Origin: Hemicentrotus pulcherrimus
Taxonomy: Eukaryota; Echinodermata; Echinoidea; Camarodonta; Strongylocentrotidae
Length of the DNA stretch: 36,699 nt
Assembly (NCBI GenBank): GCA_003118195.1
Contig: BEXV01000182.1
Coordinates: 1 to 36,699 of the forward strand
Direction: 5' to 3'
Both the position numbers and the translations under genes were made by a program. The notes below the pieces were generated by a model, which saw only the letters and a list, made by a program, of their open reading frames with translations, was not told where the DNA came from and did not search any database. This document shows, piece by piece, positions 11,246-30,600 of this stretch (its first letter is position 1; every line of letters begins with the position of its first letter).

Positions 11246-11731
11246 CTATGTCACATTCAGCTTTGCCGTCTTCAAATGTGCAAGGGGGTTGTGGTCCGTC
11301 CACACTACTGTATGAGAACCCTGGATATACGGACCAAACTTATCCACGACCGCCCACTTTAGCCCTAGAAGTTCCAGCTTGAAGCTTGAAATGTCTGGAT
11401 ACCTCCTCTCGGCTCCTCGTAATCCTCGGCTTGCATACACTACTGGATGAGCTTTCCCATCATCGTCCTCTTGATGGAGGCAGGCCCCTAACCCACAAAT
11501 ACATGCATCTACTTCAATAATGAAGTTTTTGTCAAACTTCGGATAGGCTAACACTGGTGCCGTTGTCAGGGCTTCCTTCAACTCTTTGAAGGCCTTCTCG
11601 TGCTCTTTTCTCCATTGGAATGGTTTCTGCTTCCCAGCCTGTTTGGACGTCTTCCCCGTTATCGCATGCAGAGGACCAGCCATCTTCGAAAAAGTTCTCG
11701 ATGAATCTTCTGTAATACAAAGCAAGTCCAA
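11246..11731 (-). pseudogene. Retroelement RNase H segment
   Basis: This frame contains the RT-RNase H tether (FSKMAGPLHAITG) and an RNase H core. IIEVDACICGLGACLHQ carries the first catalytic Asp, KLELLGLKWAV the Glu, and VVWTDHNPLAHL the second Asp, in the order usual for Ty3/gypsy elements. It ends at a stop at about 11246, after which the same frame continues. Confidence 0.85.
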
Positions 11732-12405
11732 GGAAGGATTGAACTTCTTTTACGTTTCTGGGTACTGGCCACATAGTAATACGCTGCACTTTGCCTTGGT
11801 CTACAGCTATCTCATCTCCAGATATGATATGTCCCAGATACATGACCTCACGTTGAAGTAGATCACACTTCTTCCCCTTCACCTTCAGTCCGTTCTGGTG
11901 AAGCCTTGTCAACACCCTGTCCAGCCTGTTCAAGTGTTCCTCGAAACTGCTTGAAAACACAAGAATGTCGTCCAAGTACAATACAATCTCAATCAAGTTC
12001 ATGTCTCCCAAGATGTATTCCATTACCCTCTGGAATGTGGACGGACTATTAGTTAGTCCTTGCGGCATCCTAATGAACTCAAAAAGTCCCCATGGTACTC
12101 GGAACGCTGTCAAATCCACACAGTCCTTCTCCATTACTACCTGAAAATAGCCATGAGCTAAATCGAGAGTAGAAAAGTAGGTGGCGCCATACAATGCCTC
12201 TAACGTCTCTTCAATCCTTGGCAAGGGAAACGAATCCTTGATCGTGCAGTCATTCAACTTCCGATAATCAATACAGAGACGTAGCGACCCGTCTTTCTTC
12301 TTTACAAGGACTATAGGACTCGCGAAGCTACTCTTTGATGGTCTGATTATCTTTTGATCCACCATTTCTTGCAACATCTTCTTTACATCTGCGATCTGTG
12401 CTGGA
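11690..12405 (-). pseudogene. Retroelement reverse transcriptase segment
   Basis: The segment contains most RT landmark blocks: SPIVLVKKKDGSLRLCIDYR, FSTLDLAHGYFQV with the first catalytic Asp, MPQGLTNSPSTFQRVM, and YLDDILVFS with the catalytic YxDD (here YLDD). It also has the thumb/connection block FLGLALYYRRFI. The catalytic residues are intact, but frame changes on both sides (near 12405 and 11690) break continuity. Confidence 0.9.
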
Positions 12406-12721
12406 TGTATGGCAGTCTGATAGGAGGCCCATCTTCCAAACTTATCTCATGTGGAATAAGATTACATTCCCCAACGTCATAGGGGCCCTTAGAAAACACC
12501 TCCGCATGCTTCTGCAACAGTTCAGACATGGCTTTCTTCTTAACTGGCAGCAAACCCTTGAGCTGTGTCCCTAAGGGGAAAGAAACTTCTTCATGTAGTA
12601 GTTCAAATGTCAAACCTGCTTCAGCACCTTCTTCGCTGATCACTTCACATACCCCAACTGTTATACTATCATCCTGAATATCCAGTACAACTTCAGCCTT
12701 TCTTGCCCCCGATGAGGCCTA
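12383..12721 (-). pseudogene. Retroelement protease-RT connector segment
   Basis: This frame reads into the region just ahead of the reverse transcriptase. It includes LLQKHAEVFSKGPYDVGECN and PHEISLEDGPPIRLPY, typical of the conserved block before the Ty3/gypsy RT palm (the 'HxI...P.R..PYR' region). An in-frame stop separates it from the protease side and a frame change near 12405 separates it from the RT. Confidence 0.75.
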
Positions 12722-12726
12722 GGCAA

Positions 12727-13361
12727 CTACCGTCGAAGGGGAAATGTGTAGTTCCTACTACTGTTATTCGCCAGTAGTACATCCAGAGAAGCTCCATCCT
12801 CAACTTGATGATATCCCTCATAGACTTGCACAGTAGTCTCCCTGTTGTCTGATGTCGGGCGGATTATAATGTCACTGCTTGACAAACTACTTCCAGCTAC
12901 ATCACAACTTACTCTTCGAACTGAAAAAGGGGGTATCACTTCACTCCCTTTGGTATGTATTCTAATCAAACTAGTTGAAATTGGGACTTGCTCTTGACTC
13001 TCTTTCCTCTTCTGTAACATCGCCAATCTTACAGTAGGAGGAAGCGATTCATTCTTGAGACGATCAAGGATGTTGCAGCCTACCAAGATAGGGTATTCAG
13101 CATCATCGACGGGACGAGCACGGTCTGCAACCACCAGGAAACTCCCTTGCAACTTCTGTCCAAGTATTGATATCGATACCTCTATGAATCCTTCAATCAG
13201 TACCTCTATATCTCCTACTCCTTGAACATGCAAAAAAAGACCATCCGCTTGTTGAGGCTCCCCAAGCTTATCCTTCAAAAATCGGTCGTACACGGAAGCA
13301 GGGATTATCGATGCTTGTGCTCCAGAGTCCAAAATACACCAAATCCCCAAGCCAGCAATCT
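12727..13361 (-). pseudogene. Retroelement aspartic protease segment
   Basis: The segment begins GIWCILDSGAQASIIP, in which DSGA is the catalytic motif of retropepsin-like proteases, here preceded by a typical hydrophobic strand. It continues for about 205 residues and ends in a stop just before a frame change into the next segment. No genuine start is present: the upstream sequence is the duplicated integrase-linker piece, which reads in a different frame. As a relic it would need fusion with gag to be expressed. Confidence 0.8.
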
Positions 13362-13463
13362 GTCGTGCACCATCTCCAGAAGTGTTGATCGTAGTGCTAC
13401 TGGCACTAACAGCTGCCGTATACTACCAAGCACTGCATCTGGTGCAACTCTATATAACACCTC

Positions 13464-16400
13464 GACATCCCGACATTTGTCTTATACCTAGCTGAGTGCA
13501 AACACACAATGACATTTACATTAAAAGTGACATTATTTGAAGTCTGTCTTCTTTGTTAATGTGATAAAAAACAATTCTTCATCTCACTCTTGACATTGTA
13601 GCGAATGGCCTTGAACTTTTGACGAACTTTGTCTATTAGCAAATCAGAAACAATGTTTTTGTGTATGTTTCAAATAAAATCATATTTGCTCTCAGCAGAC
13701 AATATTTTGGCAGGATAAAAGTATGGCAGTTTGCAACTTTGCATCAAGTTTATTTTGAATTCTTGCCTTGTCTTTTATATTTAAGGGCAAGACTTAATTA
13801 TAAGTTTAACAAACTTGTAGAATGAGATTCATTTTATATGCGTGGTTACATTATTTAATTTCCATCTGTTATCCTGTCCTCATCCTTCTCCTTCTCCTAT
13901 TTGTCCTCTTTTGCCAATAAGTTTGCCGTATGAAATACTGATTGAATAGATCCCAAAAGGTCAGATGTAATAATATAAAAGAATATATTGAAAAAATGTG
14001 AAATTGTTATGTTGTGTGGTTTCAGTGTATTATATACAAGTTAGAATTGCTTAATAAATCTGTATTATAGAGTCAGATTAGTGATCAGGGATAATGTATG
14101 ATATGAAATCAAAAAATTCAAACACCAAGTACAGTGTTGAATAATCAGGCAAATTTTGCATATATAACTATTTATAGGAAAGAAAAAATAAAAAAGGCAT
14201 AGAAAGCTTTGAAAAAAATAAGATGTGAAAAGAAGCAAAACCATAATTCGGTTATATTACTGAAATAAGCCAGAAAATCGACATTACTTGGCACTTTGTA
14301 GGTGATCCATCAAAATACTCACAGTGAAATTTCAAATGGAGGTGGTGTAGTGAAGGGCTGCCGTAAATTGAGTTGCATCTGATCGAGACCAATCTTAATC
14401 TCGAGCACAATGCCATGTTTTATATTACTTCACAATTTTCCTACATGTATCATTTGTCTGACTTGACACCATCTTTCATTCACTCCAACTTGCAATCGAT
14501 ATCTTCACTACGACATGAAATAATTTAGAAGTACCGCAAATAATTACTCAACACAAAATAGATGCTTTTTAAAAATCTTTTAATAGCTCTAAATTGTAAT
14601 AAATTTACTAATGAAAAACTGGGATGAATATCACTTTAGAATACACATTGAATTCTGAGCTTATCTGGCAGGATAACTGAACAGCATATCATAAGATGGA
14701 TGAGAAACGCTACAATATCCAATATCAACTTCAGTAGACTTCAAACAAAGATTGTTCCCTGTTTACCTTTCTGCTCTGCAAGTCTTCTTGCCAAATGGAT
14801 AAAACTTTTGAATATTATCTGTACACGTATTGTGCCACGACTCATCTTTCATAAAATGTAGAATTCATTAGAGTATAAAAAACAATTTAAACAATGTCCA
14901 TTTAGTTAGTACAGAAAGTCTATGTACATTAACATGTCAAAATGCAGATTTTTATGTTTTTATACCTGGAGTCTTTGTGTACAAATAGTAGAAAACAGAG
15001 GTTTAGTTCATTTGAAATAACTTACGTAATCGTAATTACTCTGTATCCAGCTGATGCATTGAAAATTATTGGTAAGGCTGAGAGCAGAAGGAGATATTAC
15101 CTCAAAATACTCTGTTGCTATACAATTCATTGATGAACAAGTTATATTCTTATACTAGGATTGTTGTCCATTACAAAACCTTAAACTGAACAAGATTTAT
15201 TTTTGTTTGCATAGAAACAACTTATGGCAAAAATGCATGAAATTCATTAGGAAAATACCTTTCTCTTCATGCTTCATTTCTGTATGCACTGAAAACATCT
15301 AACACACTGGACCGTTCTATTTTTCCCCTTAAAAAAAATGATTACTGGTATATCCATGAAAATTTGGAAAATGTGCCAAGAAAATATCCCCTCTTGGTAA
15401 TTTTTGTCAACTTGAATGACCATTTATCAGCTACTTTTGGATAGGAATTAAATTAACAATTACATAAAATATAAAATTTCTTTTAACTAAATACATAATT
15501 ATCATAAGTAGGTAACATAAGGCAAGCATGTCACTGCATTTTTACGCGGGATCATTTGGTAAGACGTTTAATTGAAATTTGCAGAACATTTTGGAACAAT
15601 GGCTAAAATTCAATTCAGAACTTATGCTATTAAAAATTTATTATACAGGGATTCACACAATTTTAGCCTGTTTGAAATGCAGTGAGATACATTCATACTG
15701 GCCTATCAACAAACGATATGGAAAGTATCTCTTTTAAGGTATTAAACATGTTGAATAATTAAAAGTTAGACAGTACCACCTGTGCGCTTAGAAACATCTG
15801 TATAAAGCGCCCTATAAATGTTATTATTATTATTATTATTATTTATTTCTCCATCATACTGAATATTCCTTACAAAACTATTCAATAAAGTTGGCTGAAT
15901 TTCATTGATCATTCTAGTCATGAATATATTGATATATTATTTATTTAAACCGTAAATACTTTGGAGAAGGAACACAAAGGTGCTATTGAATTTCCAAAAC
16001 AGCTTGAAGTAGTTTGGCTTGGCAACAGTACTTTGATGAGAGCAAATAGAATACAAGATACTAGAGAATACAATGAAGTACCACAGACAGACTGCGCCGT
16101 GAAGCAGAATATGAGTACAGTATAACGGCTATGCAAGCACACAAAATACAGAATGATTAGAATACAATCAGCAGCACATAATTACAGTTCATTTATATAC
16201 AAAAACGCAATCAAAATGTACCAACATATACGATTCAACTCCTTGATTATATCGACAGAAATATCAAACTATGACTTGTGATTAAGATATATTTAAGTGT
16301 ATGGCATTTAAGATAAAGACAGAAAAAGAAACATGATAGATGCAAGAATCAAAAGTGCCGTGCATAGATTGATTGATTTTAAAAACGAGTGTTGGTATAC

Positions 16401-19389
16401 ATACATGTAAGAAACATCTTATCCTTCAATTGTAATAATCATAACAGTCTTGATTACTGACAATTAAACAAAATATATTGAGCATGATCGATGACTTATC
16501 ATAACTCTGAAATAGAAGAAAACAAATATAAGATTAACAAATAAAGCTAGTGAGAATGTAAGGCGACATAAACGTACTGATAGATACAATATTTGGTAGA
16601 ACATCCCAAGACACAGTTGAAGAGATCAAATAATAGTACATGATATAATATGGAACAAAATGCCACAGCATTCAAATAGAGTCAAATACTGATATTGAAT
16701 ATACAACGATTGAACAGTACACGACACACATACAAGACTTGTGAAGGTTATCAATGGCTTAAGTTCACATATCAAATAATAATATCCACTTTACAGATAA
16801 AGTACAAAATAAATAAGATTAAATAGCAACACTAAATCTATGTATATAATAAGACTAATCAATTGTACCACAAACAGATAGTTACAAAATATTTACATGT
16901 GTCCCCTTATTATGATCCTGAAATGGGCATGTTGAGATGAAGTCAACTTGTGCAATGCAATTACCACTGTTTTATTCTTCTTCTTTTTTTCTCGACTTCT
17001 AAGGAAGACATATTTTTGGAAGGCACTGCTTACTGTGAGAAACAAGGTATATCTTAGAAGAATTTATCCAGTTTTTAAAATATACCATTAAAAAAACATT
17101 GGTGTATATGATGTAAAATTCCTTCCATTTAATCATGCAATTTTAAGACATTTTTTGAATTCATTTGATTGTTGTGTTAATACATTCTGGAGGTTGAGGT
17201 AATGCCTAAATGTCAATGCCACATTTTGTTCAAAACAGGCTTTTGTAAAAACAGGTATATTTGATTTCATAATTAGTTACTGCTGAACCAAAAGGTATTA
17301 AACAGATATACCAGACAACTAATAAAACAAATTCATTTTTTCTTAAAATAATTTGATCTTGACATCAACAATCTAATTTCATGTAACATTGTCTGTATAC
17401 CTTTCTGTCTTTCCAATTTGTGTTTGTGCCTTTGAATCTGTCAATGATTGATTCGTACAAAAATCCCCCAAACCTCCAAAGAGGAGCTGGAATAAATCAA
17501 GAAGTACCACTATGTGAGAAAATGTGATGATTAAAAACGTCCACAAATCATTTTAAGTTTCATCCATCAGAAGTACACTGCTCAAGGACTAGTTCATCTT
17601 CACCTCATCAACAAGCTTCAAACATTAATTTCATTCTGAAAATAACTCAAGAGAATTATCACAAGAAGTAAAATAACACTGGGTACTAAAGAATGTATGA
17701 TGATGAATAAGAAAATAAAGAGCTCTATAATGGAATTCTCAATGGTTTGTAAATAGAGGAATAAAAAGCAAGCACAACAAACCACAAAAAATGGTTCATC
17801 CATAAAATACTAGGAATAGGTCACACACAGTCTCACAACAAAATATACAGATTATATATATGTACACAAGCATGAGTTGAAGCAGAGAAAGGCGGAAAAG
17901 AAGAAACACACAAAACCATAATCACACATATCAGCTCAGGAGTGGCCAGCTGTGGAGTCTACCTCTTCACAAAGACCATCTGTTTCAAGTGATCACTAAA
18001 AGTGGTCTCGCATGGCATGATTTCTGCTATGAAGTGCAGTGCACTCTAGTGTTGTGTTGCTTTGGCTTTATTTGTACATGTCATTTAAAGCCACAGCAAT
18101 AACAACAGTGAAGTAACACAAAGCAAGCAATACTTGAGTCAAGATCACCTTAATACTGCTTTTCTAAGAGACAATAGATTGTGTTGACACTGCATTGGCA
18201 AACCTCAAACATGTTAACTTGCCACAAGCAAAGCTCTGCACATGGACCAAGCAGATAAATCCCCTAGATATGATAAAAATGTTTAAAACTTAATCTAATT
18301 TTCATTACTTGCCCTCTACTTGCCCGGTATTACAACCCTTAAGATATACAACTATTCTTTTTTAAACAACAAAATATAATTACTGTATGAATACGGTAAG
18401 CATTACATTACAGGTGGGAGGTTGTAAAAATAATTATCAAAAAAAAAAAAGAAAAAAGATTACATATGAAATTAGAATTGATGTAATTGTATGCAATGTA
18501 CAAGGGAAATTCATGGCAAGCACAGAAGAGAGATAAAATTACCCGGTATCAAAAACATGGACTTTGTTTTCAGTTGGGGTGTGTTCATTCCTGTGCATAA
18601 TTGGTACACATCCTCATATCTATGTTTTGCTTGTTCACATGCAAGCAAACGTGTCACTGTGTTCTCCTCTTTCCAATACAATCTGTGTACCAAATGATTG
18701 CACTTTTGTAATGACTTCAAAAATGTATCGTATTTTGTGAGACTAATATAAAACATAAAAAGTATGGTGTGAAACAAGTTTGATAGGATAGGGCTGCTTG
18801 TTTAGTATTCATGCTCGCTTGCAAGCTGGCTCATCTAAACCAGCATGTAGTCTATTGAAAATGGACACACACCTAAACATTCCGTTTGCAATGCTGTTTG
18901 TATCTAGGTGCATTGAAGCTATACATATCAACCAGTATGTGGGTGAGATCATCAGTGTGAATCCTCTGCAAAACCACAGCACTGCTTAAATATGTACATG
19001 CCCACAACAAACATTTTGCACACAAAAAAGTTACTGTTGTTTTTTTTAAATTTTGATTATGTCAAATAAACTGGGCACATAGATTTTCATTGTATCAAAT
19101 ATTTACACAAAATAAGTACACAAACCAAACAAACACATGGTTTGCCAATTAATGTATGCTAGGCATGGAAATTGCTCATACCTCTGTGTAAGAAAAAAAA
19201 CCCAATGAATGGCACACTTTAACCGCACTATGACTCCTGGGTTCCAGCAAACTATCATGCACTCAAACAAAAAGCTATGTCAAAGATACATGATGAGGTG
19301 CTTTGGTATCTGCATAAGTGAGCATTTCAACCATGACTGGTAAAGGAAGACTCGATGATCAGCCATCTCTGATTTCAAGCCAAATTGCC
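13464..19389. other. Long AT-rich stretch without recognisable genes; part may be PAK 3' UTR
   Basis: Open frames here are short and unconvincing on both strands. A minus-strand poly(A) signal (plus TTTATT) at 18067-18072 is the first AATAAA seen downstream of the PAK stop codon, so about 18.05-19.87 kb could be a long 3' UTR. A repeat tail (tataaagcgccctataaatg followed by a TTA run) lies at 15801-15846. I see nothing else that I can support. Confidence 0.45.
15801..15846. repeat. Repeat tail with TTA microsatellite
   Basis: The sequence tataaagcgccctataaatg is followed by about seven TTA units. This is a common 3'-tail arrangement of dispersed short elements; the head of the element is not recognisable upstream. 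Confidence 0.45.
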
Positions 19390-19850
19390 TTTTTCAACAT
19401 GAGCCGTATTCACAAGCTAAGTATGGACAATTGTTCAAGAAGCCTGCATGCACAAGAAAGTAGTTTGGATCTCACTGCCTCATGAACAGAAGCTCAAAGG
19501 CAAGGGTGTATGGCCAGACAAAGAGGTGGATGATGACTATGTGTGCTTGAGCTGGCTCTCACAGTTCACAGAGGAGACAGAATTTTGAACCCAAATACCT
19601 CACAAACATTGTTCTAGAAGCTCAAAGGCAAAAGTATGGTCACACTAAAAGATGGACAGTTGTGCCTGAGCCAACTGATATTGGGCAGGAGAGAGAGGTG
19701 TTTGAACCATATTGCCTCACAAACCGATGTTATAGGAGCTCCAAGGTTGAAGTGCACGGTCAGATTGTGAGATGAATGGTCATTACTTGTTCCTGAGCTG
19801 GCTCAAAGGTTGTTGGGTGAGAGGTGTTTGGAATGGAGGCTCTTAAAGGC
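19390..19850 (-). repeat. Degenerate tandem copies of the PAK last-exon end
   Basis: Reading the minus strand past the PAK stop codon, the block that encodes FELLEHPFLRQCGPTSSLL...LRHK recurs four times in decayed form. Copies begin (plus coordinates, at the TTTGAGC-like start) at about 19847, 19745, 19626 and 19498; the coding copy begins at 19959. Spacings are 112, 102, 119 and 128 bp. Shared blocks include tttgagcttctag, tgaggca, cctctctcctgccca and agctcaggcacaa. None keeps an open frame. This explains an otherwise patterned 460-bp stretch. Confidence 0.8.
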
Positions 19851-19872
19851 AGAAGTATTCCTAGGACGATTG

Positions 19873-27704
<7,832 letters not shown>

Positions 27705-29899
27705 TTTCAAAGCGTTCTAGTAAAAGAGAAGAAATTTAAGAAAATGAGGTGATGCATTGTCAGTGAAATGAAATAGCTATTGCATGTACCGGTACATGTT
27801 CATTTCATAACTGAATATGTAAGTTGGATCACTGATTCTATATTCTCAATTTTGATACTTTTCTTTTTCATGTATCAGCATTTATGTTGTAATGACAGGT
27901 CAAAGTATCAGAATAGAATGATAAGCAGCAAAACTAACTTTAAAAAAAATCATACCTCCCAAAATATACAATCGTAATACATGCAATATCAAATAGAGTT
28001 ACAATAACCACACACATCTTCTATCGATAAATAAATATATAAACACTGTAATTTATGAAGAATGAGTCAATGAGATAGATATTACGGGAGAGCTTCTACA
28101 TGTATGTACTTGATAGTGTCCTAACGATCCTGACGAAGAAGTAAATGTACCTCTGACAGTCAGGATATTTACCTGGTAAATGAGAAGAAAACTACAATTT
28201 CATTCTAGCAATTAAGAGAGCTACTCCACCCAAGGTACATGTTCTACAAACATACACTTTCATTGTCTAGGACTTACTCACTGATGAGGCATGGTTTGCT
28301 ACCCTTCCTACACAAATATGCAACGAATGGCAGAGGAAGATTCTCATGCTATACCTGTGCACTTTACCAGTGAATATGCCATAAATAGTGCATACATTAT
28401 GTGAGTACAACTAGCATTATCCATTCAGCAGATGAGGATGTAACTTTGGTAATAATTGTGTGATTGACCATGCGTAAAAGTCAGAGTGCATTGCACAAAT
28501 GAACTCATGCACTGTTCATTTCTTGTTTGTTGGATTTGTACATTGTTTGTAGGCTGGCATGGTATAGGGAAATACATCATAAAATTGCCTAGGTAAATAT
28601 ATGTTCAGTCTAGTGTTGCTGATATAAAATACATCTGCAAACAGGTACATGCAAATCATTATATGTACATGTATAGCAATTATTAGCAAGCAAGCTCTGT
28701 GTTGTTGTTGACATACAATTATCCTCCTACATGTATACATGTACATGTACAATACATATGAGTCATTGTCATTGGGAATTACTGAGAATACACTTCAAAA
28801 CATGTTCCCACCACCAGCTTTGCAAGAAAGCTGACACTGATACAACTGACCTACAATAAACATACACGTACCCCGAATACCCTGATTTAACCTTGACATG
28901 GAACCTTGTGTTTACCTGCCAGGTAAGAAGAGGTTCATATGACTCTGGTTGTTTGGGTTTAGAAAAGACGCTGAGAGATTCATGTTGCAGTATCATGAAG
29001 GTGTTTTAAAACCCCTCTGAGACTCTGTAATAAATAGGGGGATCCTGTATACTTGCAGGATAAGACTGAAGTATCATGGCACGCCAAAACAAGTAAGGTA
29101 AACAGTCAGCCTACATGTTAGTTCAGCATCTGAATGTTGTTATTTTGAGACCATGATCTCTGATCACTGAATCTGTACGCATCAAATTATATGACTGCAC
29201 TATACATGTAATAGCTTTTAGCTTTAGCTTTTAGAACATAAACTTAGACTGCATTTTTTTCTGTAAAAACATAATCCATATCTTACCTGCTAAATATGAT
29301 CTTCCCTTTTAATGGTAATTCCTATAATTTGATAACCAATAGTTTCCTGAAATATCCGAGCATCAGATGAACTACTTCAACATGTGTATCTGGAGTTTTT
29401 CAATGGAGCTATACAGATTACCTTATGGTACAGGGAAACTAGGAAAGCCTTAATTCTCTGGACTCTGCCTCCATGCAGAGCGTAAAATCCAATTATGAGA
29501 GCAAGCAGGACCCCATACCTTCAAAATATTTCTTCCCCATCCTAGAAATTCCATGCAACACAACAATCAACAGGCAATCAACAGCATAAACTTTGCTTGT
29601 ACAAATTAAGGACACATCGATGAACCCATATAAAATTTACTGTAAGCAAGGTACATGAATAGAAAGCTTTGTGAAAGAAATCTGCAAAAACCAGAGTTCT
29701 TTCAACTTATCGGCTCTGCACAGAACTTAATGAGTACAAGCGATGTACTTTCACAGTACTAAAAAACATGGGACAATAGGCTATTTTCAGACTATCTGTA
29801 CCATAGATTGGATACTCATACAGATATATGTTTTCTAAGTCTAACTACACGTACATGTACAAATATAAACCATTTAAAGGTCCCAGTTTCTTTGGGGTC

Positions 29900-30480
29900 T
29901 GCTAATAAATGTGTGGGTTTTTTTGGCATACTGTAATTGTATATTTTTTTAGATCTCCAAAGTCTCAGTGCTGTTTTATATCATAATAATATTTTCGAAT
30001 TATTTAATTTGTTTGTACTTTCCTAAAAACTTTGTGCAATACATTTAACTTATTACCATGTAAATATAGTAAATCAATGATTTACTTATAATGACAAACC
30101 TGTCTTTTACCACTCCAAAGATAAGTTTTGATTTGAAATATAATCTTTAGCAAATTCTTGTCTTGTCTTTAGATGTTTGAAATGGTTTTGAATAATCGGT
30201 AAACTCCAAATGTAATTTCAACAACCCATTTTTCTGAACATCTCATTTGAACTCTTTGGTTTTCTGTTTATATATTTTATTTTTAATTTATGCCAAACGA
30301 TGTTCATTGTAACGGTAATTGATATCTCTATTTTGTAATTTTGCATGTTTTCATCTGTGAATTGTAAACTGTATTGCAATTCAGCCCAACGGCTGCGAAG
30401 ATATGTATTGCAATTCAGCCCAACGGTTGCGAAGATAACTTTTAATGAACCTTGAATTGAACTGAATGGATTTGAATTGA
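29900..30480 (+). mobile_element. LINE 3'-end fragment (tentative)
   Basis: An AT-rich run leads into gtattgcaattcagcccaac followed by ggctgcgaagat, which occurs twice in tandem (30371-30404 and 30405-30438). A GAATT-rich tail with aatgaaccttgaattgaact comes next (30443-30480). I recall this arrangement, a small stem-loop followed by a (TTGAA/GAATT)n tail, from 3' ends of invertebrate LINEs. No reverse transcriptase coding sequence is present, so the copy is strongly 5'-truncated. The left boundary is a guess. Confidence 0.45.
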
Positions 30481-30485
30481 ATTTG

Positions 30486-30600
30486 GGAATAATATTTGGG
30501 GTTTATATGGCACTTAAATAATACATCCAATCGACAGTCTCTCTACATGTAAATGTAAGTGCTTTACGGATATTATCCAACCATACCTGTATCTACATTC
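30486..30600. repeat. Second copy of the 'tttatatRgcRc' dispersed repeat
   Basis: Blocks tttatatggcac, gtgctttacgg and atattatcc appear in the same order and similar spacing as at 7715-7790. Similarity is weak and seen by eye only. Confidence 0.35.

Larger units (their letters stand above)
10640..13463 (-). mobile_element. Decayed Ty3/gypsy-type retrotransposon pol fragment
   Basis: On the minus strand, domains run in canonical Ty3/gypsy order: retroviral-type aspartic protease, reverse transcriptase, RNase H, then the start of the integrase zinc-binding region. No gag and no clear LTR pair was found. At least six disruptions break the reading: a frame change and stop near 12720-12735, frame changes near 12405 and 11690, stops near 11246 and 10709, and a frame change near 10660. 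The fragment is bracketed by a 104-bp direct repeat (10737-10840 and 13360-13463) derived from its own integrase linker. It lies about 1.7 kb beyond gene A and is transcriptionally opposed to it. It is surely non-functional. Confidence 0.9.

Noticed and set aside
11586..11861. Plus-strand open frame within the pol fragment
   Set aside because: It is the antisense shadow of the RT and RNase H segments on the minus strand.
18491..18777. Overlapping short open frames on both strands
   Set aside because: There is no similarity to a known family, no splice context, and the sequence probably belongs to PAK 3' UTR.
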